64,000 nucleotides of DNA from Phragmites australis (Eukaryota; Streptophyta; Magnoliopsida; Poales; Poaceae). Below, piece by piece: positions 10,752-22,539 of the stretch (positions are counted from its first letter, which is position 1; the number at the start of each line of letters is the position of its first letter). Location of the stretch: the NCBI RefSeq assembly GCF_958298935.1, contig NC_084925.1, positions 16,675,001-16,739,000 of the forward strand. The letters run 5' to 3'. The notes under the pieces were generated by a model, which was given only the letters and a program-made list of their open reading frames with translations, was not told the origin of the DNA and ran no database searches. The translations under genes were made by a program, and so were the position numbers.

Positions 10752-12677
10752 TGTTGCATCCGGTTTTATAAAGGGAGAAAATCAGATGCAAACCACATGT
10801 ATGCTAGGATCAAGTTTAATACATGTAGCGACTTCATCAGTGTATCACATACAGTGCTATTATTACAACGTTTAACTTAAACAAAATAGATAGACCTCAA
10901 AGTCTTTAACAAACTAAACACAGTGAAGCTCCCATCTTCCGCAGGCAATTGACCGGGGATCCACCAGCCAAGCAATCTTCATCTTCATCGATGTAGAAGT
11001 CTGGTTCTCCTTCAATGTCTTTATTGTCTGAGCAGCGATTTGATGAACTTTTGGATGGAAATATCAAGTATGAGTACATATCGTACTCCGTAAGTGTGGG
11101 AAATATATGACATGCAAGCTTGATTAAAGGAAAAGGCTATAACAGGTTGCATAAAATGCCAACTATGCTATTGTATAAAGAGTTATAAAAGCAATCTATT
11201 TATCTATGTGAACCATCACTAAACTCCCAACTCCTAGGAATATCTCCACATATTTTCCAACTACCTGAATTCCACATCAGGTTCTCAAACCAACCAACTT
11301 GATAACCAAGAACCATCCACTGATATTTACCCTTCATAGGTAACTAACCAAAACAACTAAACCAAACCAACTAATCATGTGAGGATCCAACCAAGTCTCT
11401 CGTGACCGTGAGCATGGTTGATATATCAGATTGTACACTCTACAGAGGTTGTCCAGCGTTCCCCACAAGTCATGATTTCCTTGTTGCCATGTTGCGCAAA
11501 CACTTAATACACGTCAGTGGTGTGTCGCCCTGAGATCACTACAAGGCTGTTACAAAGCATCCTCTCAACAAGAATAAGCTCGCTAAGGTTTCACCGCTAT
11601 CAAAGTGGAGTCACACCACCCAGAAGCCCCCTCATATGCCTTGTAGCTCCAAAAAGAATCACTCTTCCCTTCCACTACACCATAAGTGGCTTATTCTATG
11701 CTGAGGATTCGCTAATTACTAAACCAGGCCGTACCCATATAAGCCTCATAGATGGACGATAATTCTTGGGTTGTCACTCCATGAACCGGTTCTTACGACA
11801 CTGAGCAAACACTACCACCCACCAAAGTGTTTCACATACTTATGCCTCACGCACCATCATCAACCAACCTTCTGCTCGAAATCCCTAAGTTCCATGTTGC
11901 CACACAAGTTACCATAATTCCCAACTCATAGTTGCATAGTTCATTAATCATGTTTAACTGATAACCCATCTATACCCTTATGCAAAGCTAAGCATAAACT
12001 ACTCATAAACCACTACTGATAGGTAGGCGATAAGGAATATATGGAACATGGTACTATAAGTAAGTGGGATTCAAAATTAATAGCATGCATGTTTGAAATA
12101 AAGAACACATTCAAAAACAGGGATCAAAATGTTCAAGGACACTTGCCTCTTCCAACTTGCTGCTCATATTCTTCAAAGGCTTGGTCCTGGAGATTCTCGA
12201 ACTGCCCTTCGTCTGCTCTTGAATCTAACCGAAAAAGCACACATAAAACTAGCTAAGAAAAGTATACCAAACAATATCTAACATCTATGAAAAGGGTACA
12301 AAAAGATAGTACACGCTTCTACGAACATGAGAGCGCAAAAATCACCTAAATCGGAGCTAAAACGAGAAAGTTATGCTAAAAATTAGTTTAGGGTTAAATC
12401 TGAAAAAGAAAAGGACTTATTTTGAATAAAATAGAGGGACCTAATTGCAAATATGAGAAAGTTTAGGGATTATACTTGAAAAAGTCAGGGGCTTTTAGGT
12501 GAATACAAAAAAATTTAGGGGCTAAAGTGCAAAAGTGCCACTTTCCCTAACTAAAATAAATCGGAAAGCTGGCTGGATAAAGGCTTTGATGACATGGCAT
12601 GACATGTAGGTGGGTTTTGCTGATGTGGATGGTGACAGATCGGATCCGATGGCTAGTCGAGAGAGAGAGGCTATCGA
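10752..12677 (-). repeat. Element 1 5' LTR, inner part
   Basis: Collinear with 2190-4100 of the 3' LTR. It stops where the CRM-like element begins at 12678 and resumes at 19743. The inner terminus reads TGTTGCATCC on the plus strand against TGTCACATCC in the other LTR. The open frames inside have no support as genes. Confidence 0.88.
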
Positions 12678-13327
12678 TGATACGCCTGGAGTGCCCGATC
12701 TTTCGGTGAGAGGATAAATATCGATTGGGTGGTGGTGACTCTCGCGATCCGACTATGAACAAATAGGTCATGGGCGCCTTAGCAATCGCAGAACCAACTC
12801 CAAATGGTTATTGACCTTGGTGGAATAGTGAGATCAACCTGAACACGAGGTTCAATTCCTGCAAGCAATCGAAGAACAAGCAAGAACAAGATGTGGGCAA
12901 ACTGAAATCACTCGAATATGGGGTTCTCAATTGCTGTCTTACAGGTGGTCGCTGGACACAACTGAAGATCAATGTTTGCACAATGTCTAAACTTAAACAA
13001 AAGAAAACCCACCTCATAAGGGAGGCTCGACCTGGACTAAATAGGAGGAGGGGGAGGATATTTTGGCCAGCAGCAAAGGCAGGGCGAAATCTCCTTCTAA
13101 CATTTCCTAAACTGCCTAAAACATGACTTTATTACATGGGCCCCGCCCAAAGGATTGGTGGCGCAGCACCCCTTTATTCGTTGCCATGTTCTGGACCTTC
13201 ATTCCTTAGGAGAATCATGTAGTTCAGTTCACGTGCACGAGCTCGAGTCATCGGTCCTTGTATCATTTCTGGAGTTGTGGAAACAGCAGGTGATGTGGCT
13301 GGAACTAAAGAGGTGATGTCCTCGTCA
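12678..13327 (-). repeat. Element 2 3' LTR
   Basis: This 650-bp LTR pairs with 19093-19742. It ends on the plus strand with gtcctcgtca, directly followed by the polypurine tract. The pol C-terminal coding sequence (…MIQGPMTRARARELNY type) continues into it, as in CRM-clade elements. Confidence 0.9.
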
Positions 13328-13340
13328 TCCTCCCCTTCTT
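13328..13340 (-). other. Polypurine tract of element 2
   Basis: Minus strand AAGAAGGGGAGGA abuts the LTR start TGACGAGG. The same tract occurs in element 3 at 21653-21665. It lies within the coding frame. Confidence 0.85.
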
Positions 13341-14510
13341 AAATCGAAGTCGTCCTCGACGGAAGCTGCTCATCCTCACCTTCATATGGCTTCAAATCTG
13401 CAACATTGAAACTAGAAGAAACACCATAGTCTACAGGAAGGTCAAGCTTATATGCATTGTTATTTATTTTTTCATGTATCTTCAATTTGGACTTGTGCAA
13501 AGCAGGGAAACGATCCTTCCTCAAGTGTAACCAAACCAAGTCACCAAGTTGAAAGGTAACATGTTGTCGTCCTTTACTACTTGCAATTTTGTACTTTGCA
13601 TTCATACACTCAATATTCTCCTTGGTTTGCTCATGTATTTTCAATATCAGATCTGCACATTGGTTAGCATCAAAATTCATGTCCTCGGAGGACGAAACAG
13701 GATCAAATCAATTGGTGCACGAGGAATAAAACCATAGACAATTTGGAAAGGACACATCTTTGTGGAGGAATGGACAGAACGATTGTAAGCAAACTCAATA
13801 TGAGGCAAACATTCCGCCGACATTTTTAGATTCTTCTTTAGAGTAGCCCTAAGCATGGTAGACAAAGTTCGATTAACAACCTCAGTTTGACCATCAGTTT
13901 GGGGATGACATGCAGTGTTGAACAGCAATTTAGTCCCCAATTTGTTCGACAAAGTTCTCTAAAAATGACTAAGAAATTTTGTATCACGATCTGAAACTAT
14001 TGTATTGGGCATACCATGCAAGCGAACAATTTCATGGAAGAATAAATCAGCAATGTGAGTAGCATCATCGCTCTTGTGACATGGTATGAAGTGAGCCATT
14101 TTAGAAAATTTGTCAACAACAACAAAGATGTTGTCCCTTCCCTTCTTGGTTCGAGGTAATCTTAAGACAACGTCCATCGAAATATCCTCCCAAGGAATAG
14201 AAGGAACAGGGAGAGGCATGTACAAACTATGGGGATTGAGTCGTGACTTAGCTTGTTGACATGTCGAGCAGCGAGCAACAAACCTCTCCACATCACGTCG
14301 CATCTTTGGCCAAAAGAAATGATCAGCAAGAATGTCCTCGGTCTTCTTGACGCCGAAATGTCCCATGAGTCCACTTCCATGTGCTTCCTGTAACAACAAA
14401 AGATGAACAGAACTTGCTGGAATGCACAACTTGTTAGCACGAAACAAAAATCCATCGTCCGTGAAGAACTTGCCCCACGGTCTCCCATTCTTGCAATTCA
14501 GTAACACATC
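13339..14510 (-). pseudogene. Element 2 integrase and C-terminal CR-like tail
   Basis: The zinc domain at about 14250-14400 has [19 protein letters not shown] and CSTCQQAK. The core at 13959-14250 shows [17 protein letters not shown] and the second catalytic aspartate in [13 protein letters not shown]. After a stop at 13953 the frame continues at 13677 with [15 protein letters not shown], which carries the catalytic glutamate. The tail at 13339-13680 includes YKLDLPVDYGVSSSFNVADL and SRTTSI, the conserved end of CRM-type polyproteins. Catalytic residues are kept; stops near 13953 and a frame change near 13680 break the chain. Confidence 0.87.
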
Positions 14511-14579
14511 ATTGAAATCCGAATCGAGTGCATACTGCTCCTTCAGAGTTTCTAGCCCAAAAATCTTAAAATCAAGCTA

Positions 14580-16065
14580 AGAGAGCATGGTGTATCGGTG
14601 AGACAGCGCATCAGCAATCACATTTTTCTTTCCCTTTCTTTTGTTTGATGACATAGGGAAAAGACTCAATAAATTCTACCCATTTAGCATGCCGACAATT
14701 CAGATTTGATTGGTTTCGAATATGCTTCAAAGATTCATGATCAGAATGAATAATGAATTCTCTAGGCCACAAATAATGCTGCCAAGTCACAAGCGTTCGA
14801 ACTAACGCAAGTAGCTCTTTATCATAAGTGGAATAGTTCAAACTAGGGCCACTTAATTTCTCACTGAAATAAGCAACTGGTTTACCCTCTTGCAACAACA
14901 CACCTCCTAGCCCAATTCCACTAGCATCACATTCTAGCTCAAACATCTTAGTGAAATTAGGAATCTGAAGCAAAGGTGCATGGGTTAACTTATCTTTCAA
15001 AGTCAGGAAGGCCTCGTCTTGGGCTGGACCCCAAGAGAATGGAACACCTTTCTTCGTGAGTTCGTTCAGCGGGGCGGCGATGGTGCTGAAATCACGAATG
15101 AATCTGCGATAGAATCCAGCAAGCCCAAGGAAACTCCGAATCTGCGTCACCGTGGAAGGAGTTGGCTAGCTCTGGATTGCTTTGATCTTGGCGCTGTCCA
15201 CTTCGATACCCTGTGCTGTAACAACATAGCTAAGAAAAGATACACGGGCTGTGCAAAAGCTGCACTTATCCAAGTTCCCAAAAAGACATGCACTTCGCAA
15301 AGCATCGAAAACAGCACGTAAATGATTAATATGTTCCTCCAAAGAGTTGCTGTAAATTAGTATATCATCAAAATAGACAACCACAAATTTACCTATGAAA
15401 GCACGCAAAACTTCGTTCATTACTCTCATGAAAGTGATGGGTGCGATAGTTAATCCAAAAGGCATGACTAACCACTCATATAAACCGAACTTAGTTTTGA
15501 AAACTGTTTTCCATTCATCCCCCAATTTCATGTGAATCTATTGGTACCCACTACGCAAATCAACCTTAGAGAACACAATAGCGCCACTTATTTCATCAAG
15601 CATATCATCTAACCTAGGGATAGGGTGACGATATCGTATTGCGATATTATTAATGGCGCGACAATCAACACACATACGCCAGGAGCCACCTTTCTTGGGC
15701 ACTAACAGGACAGGAACAGGACATGGGCTAAGAGATTCACGGATGTACACCTTATCAAGTAATTCTTGTACCTGGCGTTGAATTTCTTTTGTCTCGTCGG
15801 GATTGGTGCGATATGGCGCACGGTTGGGCAATGAAGCTCTCGGAATAAGGTCAATATAATGTTCAATGCCACGGAGAGGTGGGAGACCTGCAGGTAAATC
15901 CTTCGTAAAAACGTCGGAGTATTCCTGCAAAAGATTAGTGAGGCACAAAAGATGGTGCCTTGTCAATTGAAAACAGCACCTGTGTGCATATGAGAGCATA
16001 GCAAGTAGAGGCACTAGCATCCCACTCATCGAAATCAGCTTGAGTAGCAAGCAAAACAGGACCAT
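14580..16065 (-). pseudogene. Element 2 reverse transcriptase and RNase H
   Basis: The RT start at 15538-16065 contains SLPNRAPYRTNPDETKEIQ, ending [10 protein letters not shown] before a stop at 15538. The catalytic motif YFDDILIYS lies in 15166-15531. The connection and RNase H at 14611-15150 begin [20 protein letters not shown] and include [20 protein letters not shown] and [21 protein letters not shown] frameshift near 14640 (TTTTT/CTTT tract) ends the RNase H frame. Overlapping frames at 15935-16065 show another indel at the protease-RT boundary. Confidence 0.88.
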
Positions 16066-16930
16066 TCAATTTTATTTCTTGTGCTACAATCTGATTCTCA
16101 CTTTGTTTACCCTCTCTACTCGCCCTAGCAAGTTCATCTCGCACAATTTGTTCAGGGGTCATTGGATGCAAAACAATTTTCTTTCCCTTAAAGAGGAGTG
16201 AGTACTGGTTAGTGCGACCATTATGCACACAATCTGTATCATATTGCCAAGGTCTACCTAGCAACAAGGAGCATGCTTGCATAGGAACAACATCACAATC
16301 AACATAATCATGATACGAACCCATAGCAAAGTGGACCCTTACTGAACGTGTTACCTTCATCTTACCACCTTGGTTGAGCCATTGGATGTGGTAGGGGTGG
16401 GGATGTGGTCGAGTTGAGAGAGTAAGCTTTTCCACCAGATCTGTGCTTGCCAAGTTGTTGCAGCTTCCGCCATCGATAATGATTCGAACTGATCGCTCTT
16501 GAACAACGCCTTTGGTGTGAAACAAAGTATGGCGCTGGTTTTGTTCTTGTGGTGCAAGCTGAGTACTAAGTACACGCTGCACTACCAGGCTCAAATACTT
16601 GTCGGCATCATCAGCAGCAACATGTTCTTCATGAGCAAATGTATCTTCGTGTCCTGCAACGTCAGTGGCAAGCATGGCATATGTGGCATCATCCAAATCA
16701 CTAGCTGAAGAATACTCACCATACTCACGTATGACCAGCACGCACTTGTTTGGACAGTCACGGATGACGTGTCCATAGCCCTTGCAGCGGTGGCACTGTA
16801 TCTCCTTAGTGCGTCCGGTAGAAGCAACCGAAGCACTTGGTGTTGAACTGTTGTGTGTAGCTTTGGTTTGTATAGGAGGTGCTAAAGTCACGGTTTGCTG
16901 TTTGCTCCTGGATGGAGATGGTGTAGCCAA
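15935..16930 (-). pseudogene. Element 2 gag zinc knuckle and protease
   Basis: A 331-residue open stretch. A CCHC zinc knuckle at 16756-16795 reads QCHRCKGYGHVIRDCPNK with correct C-x2-C-x4-H-x4-C spacing. The acidic linker (YSSASDLDDATY) is followed by a pepsin-like protease with IIIDGGSCNNLASTDLVEKL near 16470; the D-G-S triad matches the usual D-S/T-G site of retroviral-type aspartic proteases in this clade. It joins gag (17025 onward) across a stop near 16990. Confidence 0.85.
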
Positions 16931-17024
16931 AGGGGAGGTCGACGCAGCCGTAGTAGCTGGTTTCCAAGAGTTCGTGCGACCTGCAAACTAGTTAGCTCGT
17001 GTCCTCGTTTGACGTCCCTGCACT

Positions 17025-17636
17025 TCACGAGGGAACAAATCTATGTCGCATGAGCAATTTTAAAGCTTCCCAAGTTGTGGGGATGTTATTTAAATACTTA
17101 CCACAATGTTCTTGCCACCAAATAGATGCAAAATTTGTAAACTCACTAGTAGCAGCCCTAACTTGGTTATTTGCAGGAAAAGCATGGCATGCAAACTTTT
17201 GATCAACAGCGAGCTCCCAGTTAAGATAAGCATCAGGATCATATTTCCCATTGAACGCAGGTATAGTGAATTTAACTTCAGCAAAAGAATCAACCTGATT
17301 ATGTACCTCACGTCGGTGCTGGTTTTGACGCATACCTTGCTGATTTGCACGCCACCGACGATGATCCCGAGCATTGTGGTTATTGGGAAGCTCTTCATGC
17401 TCGGTGTCACAAGCGTAATCAGCATCACCCTGTTCGTCAATCTCACTATGGGCAGCTTGGCCCTCTACAACATTAGCAATTTGTTGTGACAGGTCTTGAA
17501 GGTGTGTCATGATGTTGGCCAGATTAGTGTTGGTGGTGGCCTGGGCAGTCTTCATCTCATTGAGTGTTGCACCTATTGCAAGCTGGGAGCTCTCAAGCTG
17601 GCCCAGGCGCTCATTTGTTGTTCGGATAATCGTCAA
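17025..17636 (-). pseudogene. Element 2 gag, capsid part
   Basis: 203 open residues. An N-terminal helical, Gln/Asn-rich segment (NLANIMTHLQDLSQQIANVV) is probably a coiled coil. A retrotrans_gag core follows: KFTIPAFNGKYDPDAYLNWE and ASIWWQEHCGKYLNN. The frame then leads toward the zinc knuckle downstream. An in-frame ATG lies at the start, but the true start may be further upstream because the sequence at 17640-17720 is also partly open. Confidence 0.85.
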
Positions 17637-17639
17637 GTC

Positions 17640-19080
17640 CTTCTACCTGCAGCCTCATTTTCCGCTCAAAGTGCTGTATGATGCCCTTTGTTCGAGGAGA
17701 ATGCGCCATCTTGTTGTCTGTAGTATCCGAAGGACCTATCATTGTTAGCACAACAAAACAAGAGAGCAAGGAACACAAGTGTATGTCCTACAACTTCAGT
17801 GTGTGATGCTGTTCAGGTTACACACGTTAAAGCCATTATCAAATTCTTACCAATTCTTACCAAGCCGACAGGGGTGACCTGCAACCAACGGCGTCAACCA
17901 GTGAAGATTGGATGGAGCGATTGCCAGGTGACACAAAGCCGTTCGTTGTAGAAATCTGTGTAGCTATAGGAAGGTTTCACTTTGTAGCAAGGATGAGCAC
18001 AATCAATTCAGCACATGCAAGTTGAATAAGTGTTCAAAATATATTTCAATGCTGCTGGTATAAATAAGGTGAGAAACGTATCAGATTGGTTGTGCAACGA
18101 ATAATGTGACTTGATGCAAGCAATGAATAAATCTCACACCAAGTACTAGGGGAGACCCTAGCCGACCACTCAAAGCTGCTGTTAGGGGGGCAGAAAAGGT
18201 CACACGACGTGAGGCACATGCATATGAAAACGAAGTTCAATGCAAACAGCCCCTAGCTTCAGTAGTATGCAACAGCTAGGCTCGAACGATGAAGTGGAAT
18301 TTTTTTTTGGTGTGATATCAGGAAGCACGAGTGTAGCCTATGCTAGGTTCTGGAAGTGTACTGGGCACAATTTTTTTTTGTGGTTGTGGCGCACAAGGGT
18401 AAAAAGGTAATTAAAAGATACTCTCTCTCTCTCTCTAAACAAGGAAGCCTCTGCGCATGGATCAACCTGGGTACTTTCCTTCCGATTTCAATGGATCGGC
18501 AAACCCTGGAAATGGCTCTTGCCTTCTATGGTTGAGACAACAAGAGGAAATTACAGCACGACCCAACAGCGTTCTGATATGGCAGAAACTTTCCTATTGC
18601 ATTACCCCCTTTTTTTGATAACTAGGTGCGGCTTTTTCTTTCCTTTTTGTGTTGTACACCTTGCCTTTTGCCTTGGTAACGCTGGTTCCTGGAAGAAAAA
18701 TAGGCGCTGGAACTTTCCTTGCTAAAACCGTTTAAAAAGGAAAGACACCTGGGCGTAGAAATATGAGTAGAAACTATCCAATTCGGAGAGAGCTTTCCAT
18801 GCGGGTATGGCTGGGATGTGTAGGTTGTTGCGTGGGAAAACAAGGGTTGTATCATGGTGCAAAGCGAGAAACACAGAGTTGTTGTGCGACCAGCAACATA
18901 GAACGATGATAGAACACAAATTCAACAAAGCAAAAGTACTGAAAGAAAGATGCAATGGCACAACGGTTTTGGACAGCAAGACTAACCTATCCTCTTCTTT
19001 TTTTTTGGCTTTTATGTGGATGATAGGAATGTAAATTGCACGACAAAGGTAGGGGAACGATCTCACCAAGCAACCTGAAA
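17640..19080 (-). other. Element 2 5' untranslated region, no gene seen
   Basis: Between PBS and gag. It contains a (CT)8 microsatellite at 18421-18436 and several T-runs (18301-18307, 18371-18379, 19000-19008). I see no coding motif on either strand. Confidence 0.7.
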
Positions 19081-19090
19081 TCTGATACCA
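19081..19090 (-). other. Primer binding site of element 2
   Basis: Minus strand TGGTATCAGA, two bases inside the 5' LTR end, matches the initiator tRNA-Met complement over ten bases. Confidence 0.85.
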
Positions 19091-19092
19091 CT

Positions 19093-19742
19093 TGGTACGC
19101 CTGGAGTGCCCGATCTTTCGGTGAGAGGATAAATATTGATTGGGTGGTGGTGACTAACGCGATTCGACTATGAATGAACAGGTCGTGGGCGCCTTAGCAA
19201 TCGCAGAACCAACTCTAAATAGTTATTGACCTTGCTGGAATAGCGAGATCAACCTGAACACGAGGTTCAATTCCTGCAAGCAATCGAAGAACAAGCAAGA
19301 ACAAGATGTAGGCAAACTTAAATCACTCGAATATGGGGTTCTCAATTGCTGTCTTACAGGTGGTCGCTGGACACAACTGAAGATCAATGTTTGCACAATG
19401 GATAAACTTAAACAAAAGAAAACCCACCTCATAAGGGAGGCTCGACCTGGACTAAATAGGAGGAGGGGGAGGATATTTCGGCCAGCAGCAAAGGAAGGGT
19501 GAAATCTCCTTCTAACATTTCCTAAACTGCCTAAAACATGACTTTATTACATGGGCCCCGCCCAAAGGATTGGTGGCGCATCACCCCTTTATTTGTTGCC
19601 ATGTTCTGGACCTTCATTCCTTAGGAGAATCATGTAGTTCAGTTCACGTGCACGAGCTCGAGTCATCGGTCCTTGTATCATTTCTGGAGTTGTGGAAACA
19701 GCAGGTGATGTGGCTGGAACTAAAGAGGTGATGTCCTCATCA
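19093..19742 (-). repeat. Element 2 5' LTR
   Basis: 650 bp, the partner of 12678-13327. On the minus strand it encodes an open tail (MIQGPMTRARARELNY) matching the polyprotein C-terminus that in the 3' LTR is part of pol. In this LTR copy it is not connected to pol. Confidence 0.9.
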
Positions 19743-20544
19743 ACCGGAGAGGGATGAATAGTGATGGATGGGCTCAGCACGGTGGCAGAAGGGGATTGGC
19801 AGCGGCGGGCTCACCGGAATAAAGCTTCGGCTCGCTAGTGGCCACGAACTCACCAGCAAGGTCGCGGGGGACGGAGAGGGGCCGACCGATGGTTGGCGGT
19901 GTAGAAGGGGCAGTGGCGCTCAGGCTCAAGTTGGAGAAGGCGTTCAGCTGGCCGGGAGGCGATGGGGAGCGGCGGAATCGACTCCTCACGGGTACGCAGT
20001 GCCGGAGGTACGCTCAAACACGCTGGAGAGGTGGCAAGAGCGACGGACGACGAAGCTCGGCCAGGTAACAATGGAGATGGCGGCAGTGTGCTCCATTCGA
20101 ACTTGGATGGGAGGAAGGAGAGGTGGCTAGCAGGTGGGCCCGGCGTGGCAGCGGCTCTGGAGAGGAGGCGGGAAGCAGCAGGCGGCTGGGCCAGCGCGCG
20201 GGTGGCAGAGCCAAAACATGGCCCAAGCGGGAGGAAGGGGTGGAGGGGAGGGGAGAATGGGCTTGGCCTAGGGACAAGGAGAATGGGTTGCTGGGGAAAA
20301 AGAGGAAAAAGGAGAAAGGAAAGGAAATTTGGCCCAAGGAAGAAAAAGGGAATTTTCTTTTTTATGAAAGCCTTTTTCACACCTTTTTATGAATGCATCA
20401 AACTTCTTAATATAGCCTAAGTTAATTATTTAATTTAGAAAATAAGTTTTCTACCTAGGATTTGAGAAGAAGAAGAACACCCTAATGCTAAAAAAAAGGG
20501 TAAATTATTACTATTTTCAAAAGGTTGAAAATTAGGGTGTTACA
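19743..20544 (-). repeat. Element 1 5' LTR, outer part
   Basis: Continuation of the 10752-12677 LTR after the nested element. It is collinear with 4110-5031 and ends GTGTTACA at 20544 before the CAGAT target duplication. A second copy of about 19872-20544 occurs at 26542-27190. Confidence 0.88.
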
Positions 20545-20549
20545 CAGAT
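20545..20549. repeat. Right target-site duplication of element 1 (CAGAT)
   Basis: CAGAT immediately follows the LTR terminus GTGTTACA and pairs exactly with 2185-2189. Confidence 0.9.
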
Positions 20550-21002
20550 GGGAGGCGTGAATGAGGGAAGTTATTTCTCGGAAACCACAGGGCACAAGAG
20601 GGGGCTTCTAGGTGGCAGCACCTGGCGATGAAACCTCGAGTATTGGTGACACATACTACGAGGATTCTTTGTAAAGGCTTCGTAGTGATCTCCTAACAAT
20701 ACATTACTAGCATGTGTATAGTGCTTGGCTGGCATTGCAGCATGGAGACTTTAGTCATCTGCTTGTAGGTGAGACTCGTGAGAAAGTTGTACAACCTCTG
20801 CAGACTGTAAAATCTAATATATCAGTCGTACTCGCGGACATGAGAGACTTGGATCCTCACATGATGAGTTGGTTTTGAGTATGGGAATGGTTATGGTTTT
20901 GGTTATAGTACAGGAAGTACTAGGTGGTTATACTTTACAAGGTGGGGAGCCTTGTAGACCACACTTGCTGAGTACTTCATGTGCTCACCCTTGCTATCTC
21001 TC
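20545..21002 (+). mobile_element. Tekay-like LTR fragment, piece 2
   Basis: Continues piece 1 (2141-2189) across element 1. It shares order and words with 47450-47990 (agtgatctcct, ggcaacatgg/ggcattgcagcatgg, ctcgtg). Its last five bases, CTCTC (20998-21002), are the target site of element 3. A diverged second copy lies at 27190-27654 (by eye about 90 percent identical). Confidence 0.6.
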
Positions 21003-21652
21003 GGATAGGTTCAAGCGTCCCAATCTTTCGGTGAGAGGATAATTTCGATTTGGTGGAGAAGATTCTAGCGATCCGACTATGAATGAACGAGTCATGGGCA
21101 CCTTAGCAATCGTTGAACCAACTCCAAAAGGTTATTGACCTTGCTGGACAACAAGATCAACCTGAACACGAGGTCCAATTCCTTCAAGCAATCGAAGAAC
21201 AAGCAAGAACAAGATGAAGGCAAACTGAATTCACTCGAATGTGGGGTTCACAAATGCTGTCTCTCAGGTGGTCGTTGGACACAACTGTAGATCAGTGTTT
21301 GCACAATTGGCTAAACTTGAACAAATGAAAACCCGCCCTCATAAGGGAGGCTTGTCCTGGACTAAATAAAAGGGTGGAAGGGGATTTCGGCCAGCAGCAC
21401 AAGGTAGGGAGAAATCTCCTCCTAACCTTTCCTAAACTGCCTAAAACATGACTTTATTACATGGGCCCAACCCAAAGGATTGGTGGCGCAGCACCCCTTT
21501 ATTTGTTGCCATCTTCTGGACCATCATTCCTTAGGATAATCACGTAGTTCAGTTCACGTGCACAAGCTCAAGTCATCGGTCCTTGTATCATTTTTGGAGT
21601 TGTGGCAACAGCAGATGATGTGGCTGGAACTAAAGAAGTGGTGTCCTCATCA
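21003..21652 (-). repeat. Element 3 3' LTR
   Basis: 650 bp with the same start, end and polypurine junction as element 2 (polypurine tract at 21653-21665). Its outer terminus reads GGATAGG where the other copies have TGATAGG, a one-base change of the terminal T. Confidence 0.85.
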
Positions 21653-22539
21653 TCCTCCCCTTCTTGAATCGAAGTCGTCCTCGACGGAAGCTGCTCTTCC
21701 TCACCTACATATGGCTTATCTGCAACATTGAAACTACAAGAAACACCATAGTCTGCAGGAAGGTCAAGTTTATATGCATTGTCATTTATTTTTTTAAGTA
21801 TCTTGAATGGCCCATCAGCACGTGGCATCAATTTAGACTTGCGCAAAGCAGGGAAACGATCCTTCCTCATGTGTAACCAAACCTAGTCACCAGGTTGAAA
21901 TGGAACATGTTGTCGTCCTTTACTACCTGCAATTTTGTTCTGTGCATTCATACACTCAATATTCTCTTTGGTTTTCTCATGTATTTTCAATATCAGATCT
22001 ACATGTTGGTTAGTTTCAAAATTCATGTCCTCAGAGGATGAAACAGAGATCAAATCAATTGGTGCACGAGGAATAAAACCATAGACAATTTGGAAAGGGC
22101 ACATCTTTATGGAGGAATGGACAGAACGATTGTAAGCAAACTCAATATGAGGGAAATATTCCTCCCACATTTTTAGATTCTTCTTTAGAGTAGCCCTAAG
22201 CATGGTAGACAAAGTTCGATTAACAAACTCATTTTGACCATCAGTTTGTGGATGACATGTAGTGCTGAACAGCCACTTAGTCCCCAATTTGTTCCACAAA
22301 GTTCTCCAAAAATGACTTAGAAATTTTGTATCACGATATGAAACTATCGTATTGGGCACACCATGCAAGCGAACAATTTCACGGAAAAATAAATCAGCAA
22401 TGTGAGTAGCATCATCGCTCTTGTGACATGGTATGAAGTGAGCCATTTTAGAAAATCTGTCAACAACTACAAAGATGTTGTCCCTTCCCTTCTTGGTACG
22501 AGGTAATCTAAGACAAAGTCCATCGAAATATTCTCCCAA
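21568..22539 (-). pseudogene. Element 3 integrase core and C-terminal tail entering the LTR
   Basis: 21883-22539 is open for 218 residues with [19 protein letters not shown] and [15 protein letters not shown]. The second catalytic aspartate is lost: the motif reads [11 protein letters not shown] instead of SDRD. After a stop (TAG near 21881) the frame 21568-21870 includes [20 protein letters not shown], then [15 protein letters not shown], and crosses from internal DNA into the LTR at 21652, ending in the MIQGPMT tail. Confidence 0.88.

Larger units (their letters stand above)
12678..19742 (-). mobile_element. Element 2: CRM-like Ty3-gypsy chromovirus nested in the element 1 5' LTR
   Basis: A 7,065-bp element with two LTRs of exactly 650 bp (12678-13327 and 19093-19742). 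LTR ends on the minus strand are TGAYGAGGACATCACC and GGCGTAYCA. Flanks are ATCGA on the left and ACCGG on the right, compatible with one target site decayed by two transitions. LTR identity is about 95 percent by eye, so it is younger than element 1. The TGATGARGACATC-like LTR start and a polyprotein running into the 3' LTR are features of the CRM clade. Gag and pol are present but contain stops. Confidence 0.88.
2190..20544 (-). mobile_element. Element 1: Tekay/Del-clade Ty3-gypsy chromovirus, interrupted by a nested element
   Basis: Complete insertion bounded by 5-bp target duplications CAGAT at 2185-2189 and 20545-20549. In minus orientation it reads 5' LTR (20544 to 10752, split by the CRM-like element at 12678-19742), primer binding site, ORF0, gag, protease, RT, RNase H, integrase with chromodomain, polypurine tract, and 3' LTR (5031 to 2190). 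The chromodomain segment EHPAKILEISKRVTRNKRI is characteristic of the Tekay/Del clade. Without the nest the element is about 11.3 kb. Comparing the first 110 bp of the two LTRs by eye gives about 88 percent identity, so this is an old insertion. All gag-pol parts carry stops or frameshifts, so it is not autonomous. Confidence 0.9.
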
